Assembly: GCA_028876585.1 (NCBI GenBank)
Contig: JAGWRL010000236.1
Location: 1 to 16,490, forward strand
Source of the DNA: Pseudomonadota bacterium
GTDB taxonomy: Bacteria; Pseudomonadota; Alphaproteobacteria; Rhizobiales; Beijerinckiaceae
DNA length: 16,490 nucleotides
Direction of reading: 5' to 3'
Under the pieces are notes generated by a model. The model was not told where the DNA came from, did no database searches, and was given only the letters and a program-made list of their open reading frames with translations. Of this stretch, positions 1-6,603 are shown one piece after another. A program made the position numbers and the translations under genes. Position 1 is the first letter of the stretch; every line of letters starts with the position of its first letter.

Positions 1-20
1 GAACCTTGGACCCGCTGATT
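1..20. repeat. attL core: copy of tRNA-Lys 3' part
   Basis: GAACCTTGGACCCGCTGATT matches 13675-13694 exactly. Beyond it the left copy reads GTGAGTC where the tRNA has AAGAGTC, so similarity continues with two mismatches and then ends. Read on the minus strand, the shared part runs from the edge of the anticodon loop through the anticodon 3' stem and variable loop to the T arm. This is the usual target segment of tRNA-specific tyrosine integrases. The repeat may continue left of the window. Confidence 0.85.
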
Positions 21-134
21 GTGAGTCGGGGCTAGGCGTCAGACGCAATCAGACGTTTCAGGACATGATGACTCCTCTGAATAGCGCCATTCGCTTGTGC
101 TTGCGCGAATTGACAGCTAGTGCTCTAGACACCA

Positions 135-276
135 GGTAACAGGGCAAGACGGCCTCATTTGGTTACCCCTGGGAAGTCGGGGTAACAGGCGCAATTTGGC
201 TTCGACCTGCCATACCCGATTTTGAAAAATCAGCGGGCCGAAGGCCGGGAGCGTCAACGGCGGTCGACCGGGTAAC
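135..276. promoter_or_regulatory. GGTAAC repeats between attL and int (possible arm-type sites)
   Basis: The hexamer GGTAAC occurs at 135-140, 181-186 and 271-276 and inverted (GTTACC) at 162-167. Two copies extend to GGTAACAGG (135-143 and 181-189). The copies at 162-169 and 179-186 form a perfect 8-bp inverted repeat, GTTACCCC/GGGGTAAC. Such clusters next to an integrase core site could be arm-type integrase or excisionase sites. One more GTTACCC lies at 13574-13580, near attR. A consensus -35-like TTGACA is at 110-115, but I see no convincing -10. No gene is evident in 21-288. Confidence 0.4.
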
Positions 277-288
277 GGTCTAACGGAT

Positions 289-1556
289 ATGCTGACCGAC
301 CTCAAAATCAGGAACGAAGGCAAGGGCGCCTCGCGGCGCGAAATCCCCGATGGCAAGATCGCCGGCCTCTACCTCGTTGTACAGCCGACCGGCGCGAAGT
401 CATGGGCCGTCCGCTATCGCGTCGATGGTCAGCCGAAGAAATTCACGATCGGCGCCTATCCGGCAATCGACCGTGCCGCGGCGCGCAAGAGGGCGCAGGA
501 AGCGCTTGGCGAGGTCGCTGGCGGCAACGCCTTCCGCCGCCAAGATCGCCGCCCGCGAGGCGCACAAGGCCGCAGAGTCGACGGCCGACCGCGTCGCCGA
601 AGTCGCCGAGACGTTCATCGCGCGATGCGTGAAGCGCAATGCGGGCGACGCTTGGGCGCGCGAGGGCGAGCGGTTTCTCCGCAAGGAGATCTTCCCGGCG
701 CTGGGAAAAAGCGCCTCGACGACGTCAAGATATCCGACGTTCACGACTTGCTCGACGCCATCGTTGACTGCGGCGCGCCGATCGTCGCCAATCGTGCGCT
801 CGCGATCTTCCGCCGCCTTTGCAACTGGGCGATCGAGCGCGGAATCATCGCCGTCTCGCCGTGCGACAAGATCAAAGCGCCGGCCGCCGAGCAGAGCCGC
901 GACCGCGTCTTGACCGATGACGAGGTCCGCCTGGCGTGGGGCGCGTTCGATCAAATCGGTTGGCCGTTCGGTCCGATTGCGAAGCTGCTTTTGCTGACCG
1001 GCGCGCGCCGCGACGAAGTCGGCTCGGCGACATGGGCCGAAATTGACCTGGTGGCGAAGACGTGGACGATTGCGAAAGAGCGCTCGAAAAACGGCGTCGC
1101 CCACGAAGTCCCGCTCAGCGACGCGGCCGTGGCGATCCTCGCCGCGATTCCGCGCATGGGCGAGCGGAAAGACGCTTTGGTCTTTTCGACGACCGGGAAA
1201 ACCGCCGTCTCCGGCTTCAGCAAGGGCAGGCGCAAATTGATGCGGCGATGCTCGACGCGCTGAAGGTCGAAGCCGGCAACGCGCGCGAGGTCGAGGCGCC
1301 GGCGCGTTGGACTTACCACGATCTTCGCCGGATGGCAGCAAGCGGCATGGCGGGGCACGGCATTCCGCCGCACGTCGTCGAGGCGGTGCTCGATCACAAG
1401 GGCGGGACAATCAAGGGCGTCGCTGCGGTTTATAACCGCTACAGCTACGCGACAGAAAAGCGCGCGGCGCTGGAAGCATGGGCGCGACGGCTCGACGCGA
1501 TCGTCAGCCCGGCGCTCGCATCGAACGTGGTTGGAATCGGGAGGGCGAGGGCCTGA
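289..1556 (+). pseudogene. int: Tyrosine integrase, DUF4102/P4 type, frameshifted
   Basis: This is a site-specific tyrosine recombinase expected to integrate and excise the element at tRNA-Lys. The first ~80 codons are a DUF4102-type arm-binding domain (through GLYLVVQPTGAKSWAVRYR and FTIGAYP). The core-binding part (AREAHKAAES through FLRKEIFPALGK) is in the next frame, and the reading then returns to the first frame for the catalytic domain. The catalytic Arg is in TGARRDEV. The HDLRR box, LDHK histidine and VYNRYSY tyrosine follow in a third frame. Frame changes lie near 530, 711 (a run of five A) and 1228 (a GGG run). Joined, the parts give about 420 residues, normal for the family, so the gene looks recently broken, or the sequence has indel errors. 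ATG 289 is the first start; its ribosome site is weak. Confidence 0.85.
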
Positions 1557-1557
1557 C

Positions 1558-1983
1558 ATGCCGAAGGCGTCCCGCAACCGGTCGAAATATGCCGGCAATC
1601 GCTCCGAAAATCGGAGCGATCCAAAGACGTGGCGAACGTTGGAGAATCCAAACGATTGGGCCAATGACTTCCTTGAAAGCTGCTGGCTTGGCGCAAAGGC
1701 GCGCGCCCTGATCTGGGACGGATACGACAATATAGCCGCTGAAAGCCATAACGGAGACACACTAGCAAATTCGCTAGAGCTTATTGCACACATCGACCCT
1801 GCTTTCGATGACGCTCTCAGAGTCCTGCGGGCGTACAAACTTCACCGGGGAGGGTTAAAGGCGGAATTGCAGTGGCGACAGCGCCGATTCGGTTGCAGGC
1901 CAGCTTATGCGCTCGCTCTACTTGGCTTCCAGCGACCGCTCAACGTGGCGGAAAGGAAAGCGTGGCCCTGGCGGCGAAGTTGA
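1558..1983 (+). CDS. Hypothetical protein downstream of int
   Basis: The ATG at 1558 lies one base after the integrase stop, so the gene is probably cotranscribed and coupled to it. The 141-residue product is hydrophilic with a basic N-terminus (KASRNRSKYAGNRSENRS) and a central acidic-hydrophobic stretch (residues ~25-85) with DPAFDDALRVLRAYKLH. I do not recognise the family. From about residue 105 the composition becomes basic and tryptophan-rich, where it overlaps the next ORF in another frame. The genuine protein may therefore leave this frame near 1870 and continue as the following ORF. Given the frameshifts nearby, one broken gene of about 245 codons is as likely as two overlapping genes. 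Confidence 0.45.
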   Translation: MPKASRNRSKYAGNRSENRSDPKTWRTLENPNDWANDFLESCWLGAKARALIWDGYDNIAAESHNGDTLANSLELIAHIDPAFDDALRVLRAYKLHRGGLKAELQWRQRRFGCRPAYALALLGFQRPLNVAERKAWPWRRS

Positions 1984-2300
1984 CCATGGCGCAGCTTGGA
2001 GCGCCTGGCGACGATTTCGAAACCGTGGCGACGGCGCTTCGAAAGGTGTTCGCCAGCTATCGTAGCGGCGGAAGTTTGGTTAAAGCGCCGCTGAACCTTG
2101 GCGACACCGGGCGCAAGTTGAAGGTTCGATTTTCTCGGCCTTGGCTTGGCGCCGATAACAAATCCCTGCGCGTAATGCGCGATGTCGAGTTTGCCGACGA
2201 CAGGACCGGGCTTGCGCCAGACAACCAGTGGTGGCGTCGCATGATCCGAGACGGTCACTTCGAACTCGTGCGCATCATCTCGCCAGACGCTGGGAAATAA
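1872..2300 (+). CDS. Hypothetical protein, possibly 3' part of preceding gene
   Basis: This 142-residue ORF starts at GTG 1872 after AAAGGCGG, but its first ~35 codons overlap the previous ORF and look unnatural. From about residue 35 onward (LAAKLTMAQLGAPGDDFETVATALRKVFASYR) it reads as a normal globular protein and ends in DGHFELVRIISPDAGK. No domain recognised. A third frame across 1870-1960 (SADSVAGQLMRSLYLASSDR) also looks protein-like, which fits one gene broken by two indels. A hairpin terminator candidate follows 18 bases after the stop. Confidence 0.45.
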   Translation: MATAPIRLQASLCARSTWLPATAQRGGKESVALAAKLTMAQLGAPGDDFETVATALRKVFASYRSGGSLVKAPLNLGDTGRKLKVRFSRPWLGADNKSLRVMRDVEFADDRTGLAPDNQWWRRMIRDGHFELVRIISPDAGK

Positions 2301-2318
2301 TTCTAAGAACTTTTCCAC

Positions 2319-2350
2319 GCCCAACCGGGCGGTTGGGCATAATTTCTCGC
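2319..2350 (+). terminator. Hairpin, possible terminator after int block
   Basis: GCCCAACC (2319-2326) pairs perfectly with GGTTGGGC (2331-2338) across a GGGC loop, followed by the T-containing but not pure ATAATTTCT. It lies just after the 2300 stop and could end the integrase-side transcript. The weak T tail lowers confidence. Confidence 0.5.
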
Positions 2351-2360
2351 TTTGTCCCAC

Positions 2361-2384
2361 TTGGCCGCGCCAAATCGCGGCCAA
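2361..2384. promoter_or_regulatory. 9-bp inverted repeat upstream of the HTH gene
   Basis: TTGGCCGCG (2361-2369) and CGCGGCCAA (2376-2384) are perfect inverted arms with a 6-base spacer, ending 16 bases before the GTG of the small HTH gene at 2401. The position fits an operator for that operon, or a second hairpin after the one at 2319. I cannot tell which. Confidence 0.4.
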
Positions 2385-2400
2385 ACTAGACGAGGCTGAC

Positions 2401-2655
2401 GTGATCAAACAAGAATTCCCCGCGCCTGTTATCATCAACGGTCGCCTGTTCTTTGAGTGGCTCGCCGTCGAGAACCACAAGCGAGCGCTACTCGGTTTGC
2501 TCGAACTTCCGCGCGATCCAAACGCCCCGGTTCGGCTCATTCCAGCCAAAGTTGTTGCCTCCGAATTCGGATTCGGCCGCCGCACATTGGGCCGCCGCAC
2601 ATTGGGCCGGCGCATCGCCAAGCCGAAGCACAACGTGAGCGGCGAGGCGGCCTAA
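2401..2655 (+). CDS. Small HTH-like protein (excisionase/AlpA-like candidate)
   Basis: This 84-residue protein starts at GTG 2401 and opens the early operon; the next start follows its TAA directly. The C-terminal half, PVRLIPAKVVASEFGFGRRT, has the spacing of a short helix-turn-helix, resembling phage AlpA/excisionase-type proteins that end the recognition helix in RRTLGRRI. The N-terminal half (EFPAPVIINGRLFFEWLAVENHKRALLG) is unrecognised. A perfect 15-bp tandem duplication at 2576-2605 doubles the segment RRTLG inside the presumed recognition helix, which may have altered or destroyed DNA binding. Position near the integrase fits a directionality factor or early regulator. The function is inferred from one short motif and place only. 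Confidence 0.55.
   Translation: MIKQEFPAPVIINGRLFFEWLAVENHKRALLGLLELPRDPNAPVRLIPAKVVASEFGFGRRTLGRRTLGRRIAKPKHNVSGEAA
2576..2605 (+). repeat. Perfect 15-bp tandem duplication inside the HTH gene
   Basis: GCCGCCGCACATTGG occurs twice head to tail (2576-2590, 2591-2605), followed by the related GCCGGCGCATCG. It adds five codons in frame (RRTLG repeated). Confidence 0.95.
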
Positions 2656-2841
2656 GTGGCGAAGAAAAAAAGCCTGAGCGTTTGCGCCGCTCAGGCTTCG
2701 AAGGTGGAAAACAAAATCGACAGCGCCTCTCATAGCGCGGCCGCCTTGCAATCGCAAATCAAGTTTCTCGCCCGCCGCGGCATTTCCCCGGCGCGCGCCG
2801 CGATCGTCGCGCCTTTCGCATTCGGGGAGGCGCGCTCATGA
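2656..2841 (+). CDS. Small prophage protein, unknown
   Basis: This 61-residue ORF starts at a GTG that directly follows the TAA of the HTH gene and ends in an ATGA overlap with the RuvC-like gene, so it sits in a coupled operon. It begins MAKKKSLSVC and has a serine/alanine-rich middle. Its C-terminal segment (FLARRGISPARAAIVAPFAF) looks like the conserved core. I recognise no function. Overlap with both neighbours is the main reason to believe it is real. Confidence 0.6.
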   Translation: MAKKKSLSVCAAQASKVENKIDSASHSAAALQSQIKFLARRGISPARAAIVAPFAFGEARS

Positions 2842-3347
2842 GCGACCTTCTCAACTCCACCGCGCTCCGCATCGTTCTCGCGATCGATCCAGGCGCGCAC
2901 GGCGCCTTCGCCGTATTTGTCGACGGCAAGCTCGACGCCGTCTTCGACACGCCCGCGCTCGAAGAGAAGAGCGGCCGGCCGGCTGTTAACGCGCCGCTAC
3001 TCGCCTCTCTGATTGCGGAGACGCACGCGACGGCGGCATTTTGTGAGTTTGTTGGAGCCCGTCCAACCGATGCGAAGGCGTCAGCGTTTGCCTTCGGCCG
3101 AAGCCGGGGCGTTATCGAAGGCGTCTGCGGCTCACTCTCAATCCCCCTCGCATTCAGCGCCCCGCAAACGTGGAAACGCCTTGCCGGGATCGCGCCAGGA
3201 ACCGAAACCAAGGACACGGCGCGCGCCGTTGCGATCGCCAAGTGGCCGCACATGGCGGAGATGTTCGCGCGCAAGAAGGATATCGACCGGGCGGAAGCTT
3301 GTTTGATCGGCCGGGCGGCCTTGCAGCGGGAGGCGCGAAATGTCTGA
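2838..3347 (+). CDS. RuvC-like Holliday junction nuclease
   Basis: This 169-residue protein has the RNase H fold signature of RuvC-type crossover junction endonucleases: strand 1 with Asp17 in LAIDPGAHGAFAV, Glu70 in AAFCEFVGARP, and the C-terminal D150-x-x-E153 pair in KKDIDRAEACLIG. These match the four acidic metal-binding residues of the family, with Glu for the last Asp. Length is normal. Phage members resolve or debranch replication and recombination intermediates, often before packaging. It starts in an ATGA overlap with the gene before and overlaps the gene after by 8 bases, so it is part of the replication operon. The reading frame is intact. Confidence 0.8.
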   Translation: MSDLLNSTALRIVLAIDPGAHGAFAVFVDGKLDAVFDTPALEEKSGRPAVNAPLLASLIAETHATAAFCEFVGARPTDAKASAFAFGRSRGVIEGVCGSLSIPLAFSAPQTWKRLAGIAPGTETKDTARAVAIAKWPHMAEMFARKKDIDRAEACLIGRAALQREARNV

Positions 3348-3984
3348 TCGCGCCGACTTCGCGCAAACCGGCGCCGCCGTCGCGCCTGATGATCTCGACG
3401 ACGAGCGCCTTGTCGGTCTCAACCTGACGCCCGCCGAAGCCGCGCTCGCCGGTTCCATGCCGGCCGTCATGCACGCGCCGACCTATGTCGCGCTTCACGA
3501 TCACGGCATTTCCTGCGCAGCCATCACCGGCTACGACGCCTTCGACGCCTTGCACGTCGAGCCCGTTTGCTTCCTCCCCAGCGGCCGGTTCGAACTCGCG
3601 CGAGACATGCGCGACCAAACCGGTGCGCTTCTCGCCGTCATCGTCCCCTGTCGCAACGATCTCGGCTTCCTCGACGATCTTTGCGCTTGGGAAATTTCGA
3701 CCGACAAGCTGGCGTGGTGGCGTGGCGCGGCGGCTTTGATCGGCGAATCCTACTTCGCCGAGCCTTGGGTTGACGATGGCGTCCGCGTCTTCGCAACCGT
3801 GGCGGAATGGCTGCGGGCCGATCGGCGCGGCGTCGTCATCCTGCGGTCCTCGCTCGCGCGCTGGCGGTTGGCCGAACACCGGCTCATCGTCGATGACGCC
3901 CATTTCGGGCGCAAGCTCCGGGACGCGCTGTGGCTCCCCGAACCGTGCGGCTTCGTCGATACAGCGCGAAGGGCTGCGGCATGA
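3340..3984 (+). CDS. Unknown prophage protein next to RepA-like ATPase
   Basis: This 214-residue soluble protein is encoded between the RuvC-like gene (8-base overlap) and the RepA-like ATPase gene (ATGA overlap at 3981). An acidic N-terminus (DDLDDERLVGLNL) is followed by a mixed alpha/beta body with LLAVIVPCRNDLGFLDDLCA (~120-140), a WWRGAAALIG segment and a late RRGVVILRSSLARWRLAE, ending DALWLPEPCGF. I know of no named domain. The gene order suggests a primase- or helicase-accessory role in element replication; this is inference from position only. Intact frame and codon use like its neighbours. Confidence 0.7.
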   Translation: MSDRADFAQTGAAVAPDDLDDERLVGLNLTPAEAALAGSMPAVMHAPTYVALHDHGISCAAITGYDAFDALHVEPVCFLPSGRFELARDMRDQTGALLAVIVPCRNDLGFLDDLCAWEISTDKLAWWRGAAALIGESYFAEPWVDDGVRVFATVAEWLRADRRGVVILRSSLARWRLAEHRLIVDDAHFGRKLRDALWLPEPCGFVDTARRAAA

Positions 3985-5183
3985 ATCGCCTGGTTGCCCT
4001 CGACGACTACGCGCCGGCGGCTGACAATCCACGCGACGACGCAAAGTCGGCGCCGCTGAAGGCGACCCGCATTATCTGGCGCGACCCATCGACCATTCCG
4101 CCTCGCCGGTTCTTGTATGGCCGGCATTTCGCACGCGGTTTCGTGAGCGTCACGGCCGCGCCCGGCGGCGTCGGCAAATCCTCGTTGGAGATCGCCGAAG
4201 CCATCGCCATCGGAACCGGCCGCAAGTTGCTCGACGTCACGCCGTACGAGCTCGCGCCGGTTTGGTATATGGGGCTTGAAGACCCGCTCGACGAATACGA
4301 GCGCCGCGTCGCAGCCATCGTCTTGCACTACGGCATTCCCGGCGATGAGATCGAGGCTGCGCTGTTTCTCGATTCCGGCCGGGATCAAGATTTCATCATC
4401 GCGACCGAAGAGAGAAACGGGACAAAAATCGTCGAGCCCGTTTTCGCGGCCATCGTTGAGAACGTTCGGCGCCACGGTATCGGCCTCATCATCGTTGACC
4501 CGTTCGTCGCCTGTCGCGCCGTTACGGAAAACGACAACACCAAATTGGAAAAAGTGACGAAGGCATGGGCGCGCATCGCCGACGTGACGAATTGCGCGGT
4601 CGAGCTGGTGCACCACTTCCGCAAGAGCGGGAACGGCGGCGGCGAGCCGACTGCGGACGATGTTCGCGGCGCGTCCGCCATCGTCGGCGCCGTCCGTTCC
4701 GTGCGCATCCTCGCCGGCATGTCGCAGGACCAAGCCGACCAGGCGGGCGTGAAAGACCACTTCCGCTATTTCTCAGTCGGCTTCGGGAAGGCCAATCTAT
4801 TTCCGCGCTCCGACGCGGCAGACTGGTACCACATGGCGAGCGTCAGTCTCGGCAACGGCGGTAGTCGCCCACATGACGAAATCGGCGTCGTCACCGCCTG
4901 GAAATGGCCCAACGCTCTCGACGGGCTCCACGTCGCCGACCTGCGCAAAGTGCAAGACGTCGTCGCGGCTGGCGAATGGGCCGAGAGCGTTCAGAGTCGC
5001 GACTGGGTTGGACACGCCGTCGCTGACGCGCTGGGCCTCAACGCAGACGACAAGCGAGACAAGGCGCGCATCAAGTCGCTGTTGCGGACATGGACGGCCA
5101 GCGGCGCGCTAAAGCGAGATCGACAGTTCAACGCGAAGGAAGGCCGAGAGCGACCCGTCATAATTTGCGGAGCTAGAACGTAA
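3981..5183 (+). CDS. RepA-like AAA ATPase (AAA_25), putative replicative helicase
   Basis: This 400-residue RecA-fold ATPase resembles the RepA/RegA-type AAA_25 family of plasmid and phage replication helicases. Visible motifs: Walker A APGGVGKSS (60-68), an acidic WYMGLEDP segment (95-102), Walker B GLIIVDPF (168-175), the VHHFRKSG segment (from 210) and the RGASAIVGAVRSVRIL stretch (229-244). The C-terminal ~80 residues look like a winged-helix tail. I chose ATG 3981 because it overlaps the previous stop (ATGA); a GTG at 3930 would add 17 unconvincing residues inside the upstream gene. The gene is intact and ends immediately before the CCGCAC array, the arrangement expected for an initiator/helicase beside its origin. 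Helicase activity is inferred. Confidence 0.8.
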   Translation: MNRLVALDDYAPAADNPRDDAKSAPLKATRIIWRDPSTIPPRRFLYGRHFARGFVSVTAAPGGVGKSSLEIAEAIAIGTGRKLLDVTPYELAPVWYMGLEDPLDEYERRVAAIVLHYGIPGDEIEAALFLDSGRDQDFIIATEERNGTKIVEPVFAAIVENVRRHGIGLIIVDPFVACRAVTENDNTKLEKVTKAWARIADVTNCAVELVHHFRKSGNGGGEPTADDVRGASAIVGAVRSVRILAGMSQDQADQAGVKDHFRYFSVGFGKANLFPRSDAADWYHMASVSLGNGGSRPHDEIGVVTAWKWPNALDGLHVADLRKVQDVVAAGEWAESVQSRDWVGHAVADALGLNADDKRDKARIKSLLRTWTASGALKRDRQFNAKEGRERPVIICGART

Positions 5184-5185
5184 TT

Positions 5186-5307
5186 CCGCACTTCGCGGTT
5201 CCGCACTTGTTTCCGCACCGCGCCCCGCACCCCTTATGGAGGCGCGGTGCGGAGCGAAATTGCCGCACATGCCGCACCTCGCCGCACTTGAGGTGCGGAA
5301 TGTGCGG
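5186..5307. repeat. CCGCAC/GTGCGG array with two hairpins, possible origin
   Basis: Ten copies of CCGCAC fall in 122 bases. Direct copies begin at 5186, 5201, 5213, 5225, 5263, 5272 and 5282; inverted copies begin at 5247, 5293 and 5302. They build two perfect hairpins: CCGCACCGCGCC (5213-5224) with GGCGCGGTGCGG (5241-5252), and CCGCACCTC (5272-5280) with GAGGTGCGG (5290-5298). The array starts right after the RepA-like gene and has no good T tract, so an iteron-like origin or protein-binding array is more attractive than a terminator. Function is inferred. Confidence 0.6.
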
Positions 5308-5563
5308 AGGCATTCAGGCGTTAGACCCGGAAGTTGGTGAAAAGGCCGTTGCACACAAATCCATTCGCCCCGCCCGCATGAGTCTGGCGCTTTTGCTCAT
5401 TCAATGGGCAAATGCTCTATTGCCAGCATTGCGTCTCCGCAGGCGCCCATGTGAGGCGGTTCAAATTGTTGATGTCGCAGATCATCATGCGAGCCACGGG
5501 TCCGTTCAAGGGCCGTTCGCTTCGTTCGACCGGGGAACGGTGGGGCGTCAGCGCTGAGGCGAG
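5308..5563. other. No convincing gene between repeat array and serine recombinase region
   Basis: Several short frames are open here, but none has a clear ribosome site, recognisable motif or consistent codon use. One frame carries a YCQHC cysteine pair near 5420, too little to call a zinc finger. The stretch may hold the remains of an early gene or the flank of the repeat array. Confidence 0.4.
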
Positions 5564-5815
5564 ATGGCGAAGAAAGTTCAACATCGGGACGGCTCCAGTT
5601 TCGAACCGCCGAGATGGGGATGGATTGCCGAACGCAAGGTGGCGAAACTCACAGACGCGACGCTCCCCTCCTGCCCTCGCGCGAGACGGCGGCGCAAAGT
5701 GACCCATCTCTGCTTTTGGTTCGGCTCAAAAGGTGTCAGTTTCGCGCTTGGCGCACAAGATAGGCTTAACAGGCATATGAGCCGGAGTTGTGCGCTAGGA
5801 ACAAACGAGCCCTAA
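5564..5815 (+). CDS. Doubtful small ORF before the recombinase
   Basis: This ORF of 83 codons starts at ATG 5564 behind GAGGCGAG (short spacing) and stops 15 bases before the recombinase ATG. The first ~50 residues (MAKKVQHRDGSSFEPPRWGW...) read like a small basic protein; the rest is less natural, with a basic RARRRRK run. No domain recognised. It could be a real gene, a degraded one, or chance. Two other frames are also open over much of this stretch. Confidence 0.3.
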   Translation: MAKKVQHRDGSSFEPPRWGWIAERKVAKLTDATLPSCPRARRRRKVTHLCFWFGSKGVSFALGAQDRLNRHMSRSCALGTNEP

Positions 5816-5830
5816 CTTGTGAGCCACGCC

Positions 5831-6413
5831 ATGCGCATCGCCTATTTCCGCGTTTCGACCGGCGACCAATCCGTGAGCGCACAGCGCCACGCGCTCGGCG
5901 GAGCTTTCGACCGCGAGTTTGTCGACGAAGGCGTCAGCGGCGGCGTGCTGGCGGCCGACCGTCCCGGCTTCGCCAAGCTGATCGACACAGTCCGGGCGGG
6001 CGATACCGTTTGCGTCTACGCCGTGGATCGACTGGGACGCGACGCCATTGACGTACAGGCGACCGTCAAGCGCTTGATCGAACGCGGCGTCGTTCTCGAC
6101 ATTCACGGCATTGGCGTCTTGTCCGGCGACGTGGCGAAGCTCGCCCTCGCCATCTTCGCTCAGCTCGCTGAGATGGAGCGGACCAAGATCAAGGAGCGCA
6201 CGGCCGCCGGGCGTGAAGCCGCCCGCGCCTCTCTGGCGACGACTGGGAAGACCCAGCACGGCAAGTTGAGCCTCGGACGGCCAAGCGCACGACGGCGCCG
6301 AAGTCGCCGCCTGGCGCGCCGAGAACGCCGCCAGCATTGCCGCGACGGCCGATCACTTCGGCCTGTCGGCTGCGACGGTCAAGCGCTACTGCGCCCGCGC
6401 CACGGCCGTCTGA
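5831..6413 (+). pseudogene. Serine recombinase (resolvase/invertase), frameshifted before HTH
   Basis: This is a small serine recombinase. The catalytic Ser is Ser9 in AYFRVSTGDQS; the family motifs DRPGFAKLID, VYAVDRLGRDA and LAEMERTKIKERTAAGREAA follow. After KLSLGRP (near 6283) the frame changes: a C-terminal HTH, AAWRAENAASIAATADHFGL then SAATVKRYCARATAV, continues in another frame to the TGA at 6411-6413. Read without the shift, the original frame runs on as unrelated sequence to 6496. Joined length is about 193 residues, normal for the family. ATG 5831 gives the usual MRIAYFRVS start; a GTG at 5819 is possible. The catalytic domain is complete, but the sequence-recognition domain would be lost. 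Confidence 0.8.
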
Positions 6414-6442
6414 CGCCTCTCGCTCATATTCAATCTTATCGG

Positions 6443-6470
6443 GTTGCCCTCGCCGGGCGGCTTTTTGTTT
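6443..6470 (+). terminator. Intrinsic terminator after the serine recombinase
   Basis: GTTGCCC (6443-6449) pairs with GGGCGGC (6455-6461), using two G-T pairs, over a TCGCC loop, and is followed by TTTTTGTTT. It lies 30 bases after the recombinase stop and separates the early region from the packaging promoter. Confidence 0.75.
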
Positions 6471-6493
6471 GCGCCTCAATCCATCAACAGGAA

Positions 6494-6540
6494 TGATTGT
6501 CGCGCTCTGTCACTCATTGTCTCGCAATATCGATCATTGT
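6494..6540 (+). promoter_or_regulatory. Three TSATTGT repeats with exact 20-bp period
   Basis: TGATTGT at 6494-6500 and TCATTGT at 6514-6520 and 6534-6540 are spaced exactly 20 bp apart, with further agreement inside the units (pattern TnATTGTnnCnC). They lie directly upstream of an extended -10 promoter, the place for an activator or repressor binding on one face of the helix. Confidence 0.6.
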
Positions 6541-6547
6541 AACACTT

Positions 6548-6556
6548 TGATATAAT
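6548..6556 (+). promoter_or_regulatory. Extended -10 promoter (TGATATAAT) for packaging genes
   Basis: TGATATAAT is a perfect extended -10 (TG-n-TATAAT), 48 bases before ATG 6604. No good -35 hexamer stands 16-18 bases upstream; the spot is occupied by the 20-bp-phased repeats. That fits a promoter relying on the extended -10 plus a regulator. A start near 6563 is predicted. Confidence 0.65.
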
Positions 6557-6603
6557 GCGTATTTTCCATTGCGATCAGCCCGCGCTCGTGAGAAGCTCGC
6601 GGC

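Noticed and set aside
400..1410. Long minus-strand ORF opposite the integrase
   Set aside because: It mirrors the integrase coding region in a GC-rich genome. Its sequence is Arg/Ala-rich without motifs, while the plus strand shows clear integrase motifs.
3154..4760. Two long minus-strand ORFs opposite the replication operon
   Set aside because: They are antisense shadows of well-supported overlapping plus-strand genes, with no ribosome sites or recognisable domains.
5186..5307. CRISPR array
   Set aside because: The units are six bases, irregularly spaced and in both orientations. There are no 25-40 base repeats with unique spacers and no cas genes.
5207..5702. Two plus-strand ORFs after the repeat array
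   Set aside because: One starts inside the array; neither has a ribosome site, normal codon use or motif beyond a lone CQHC.
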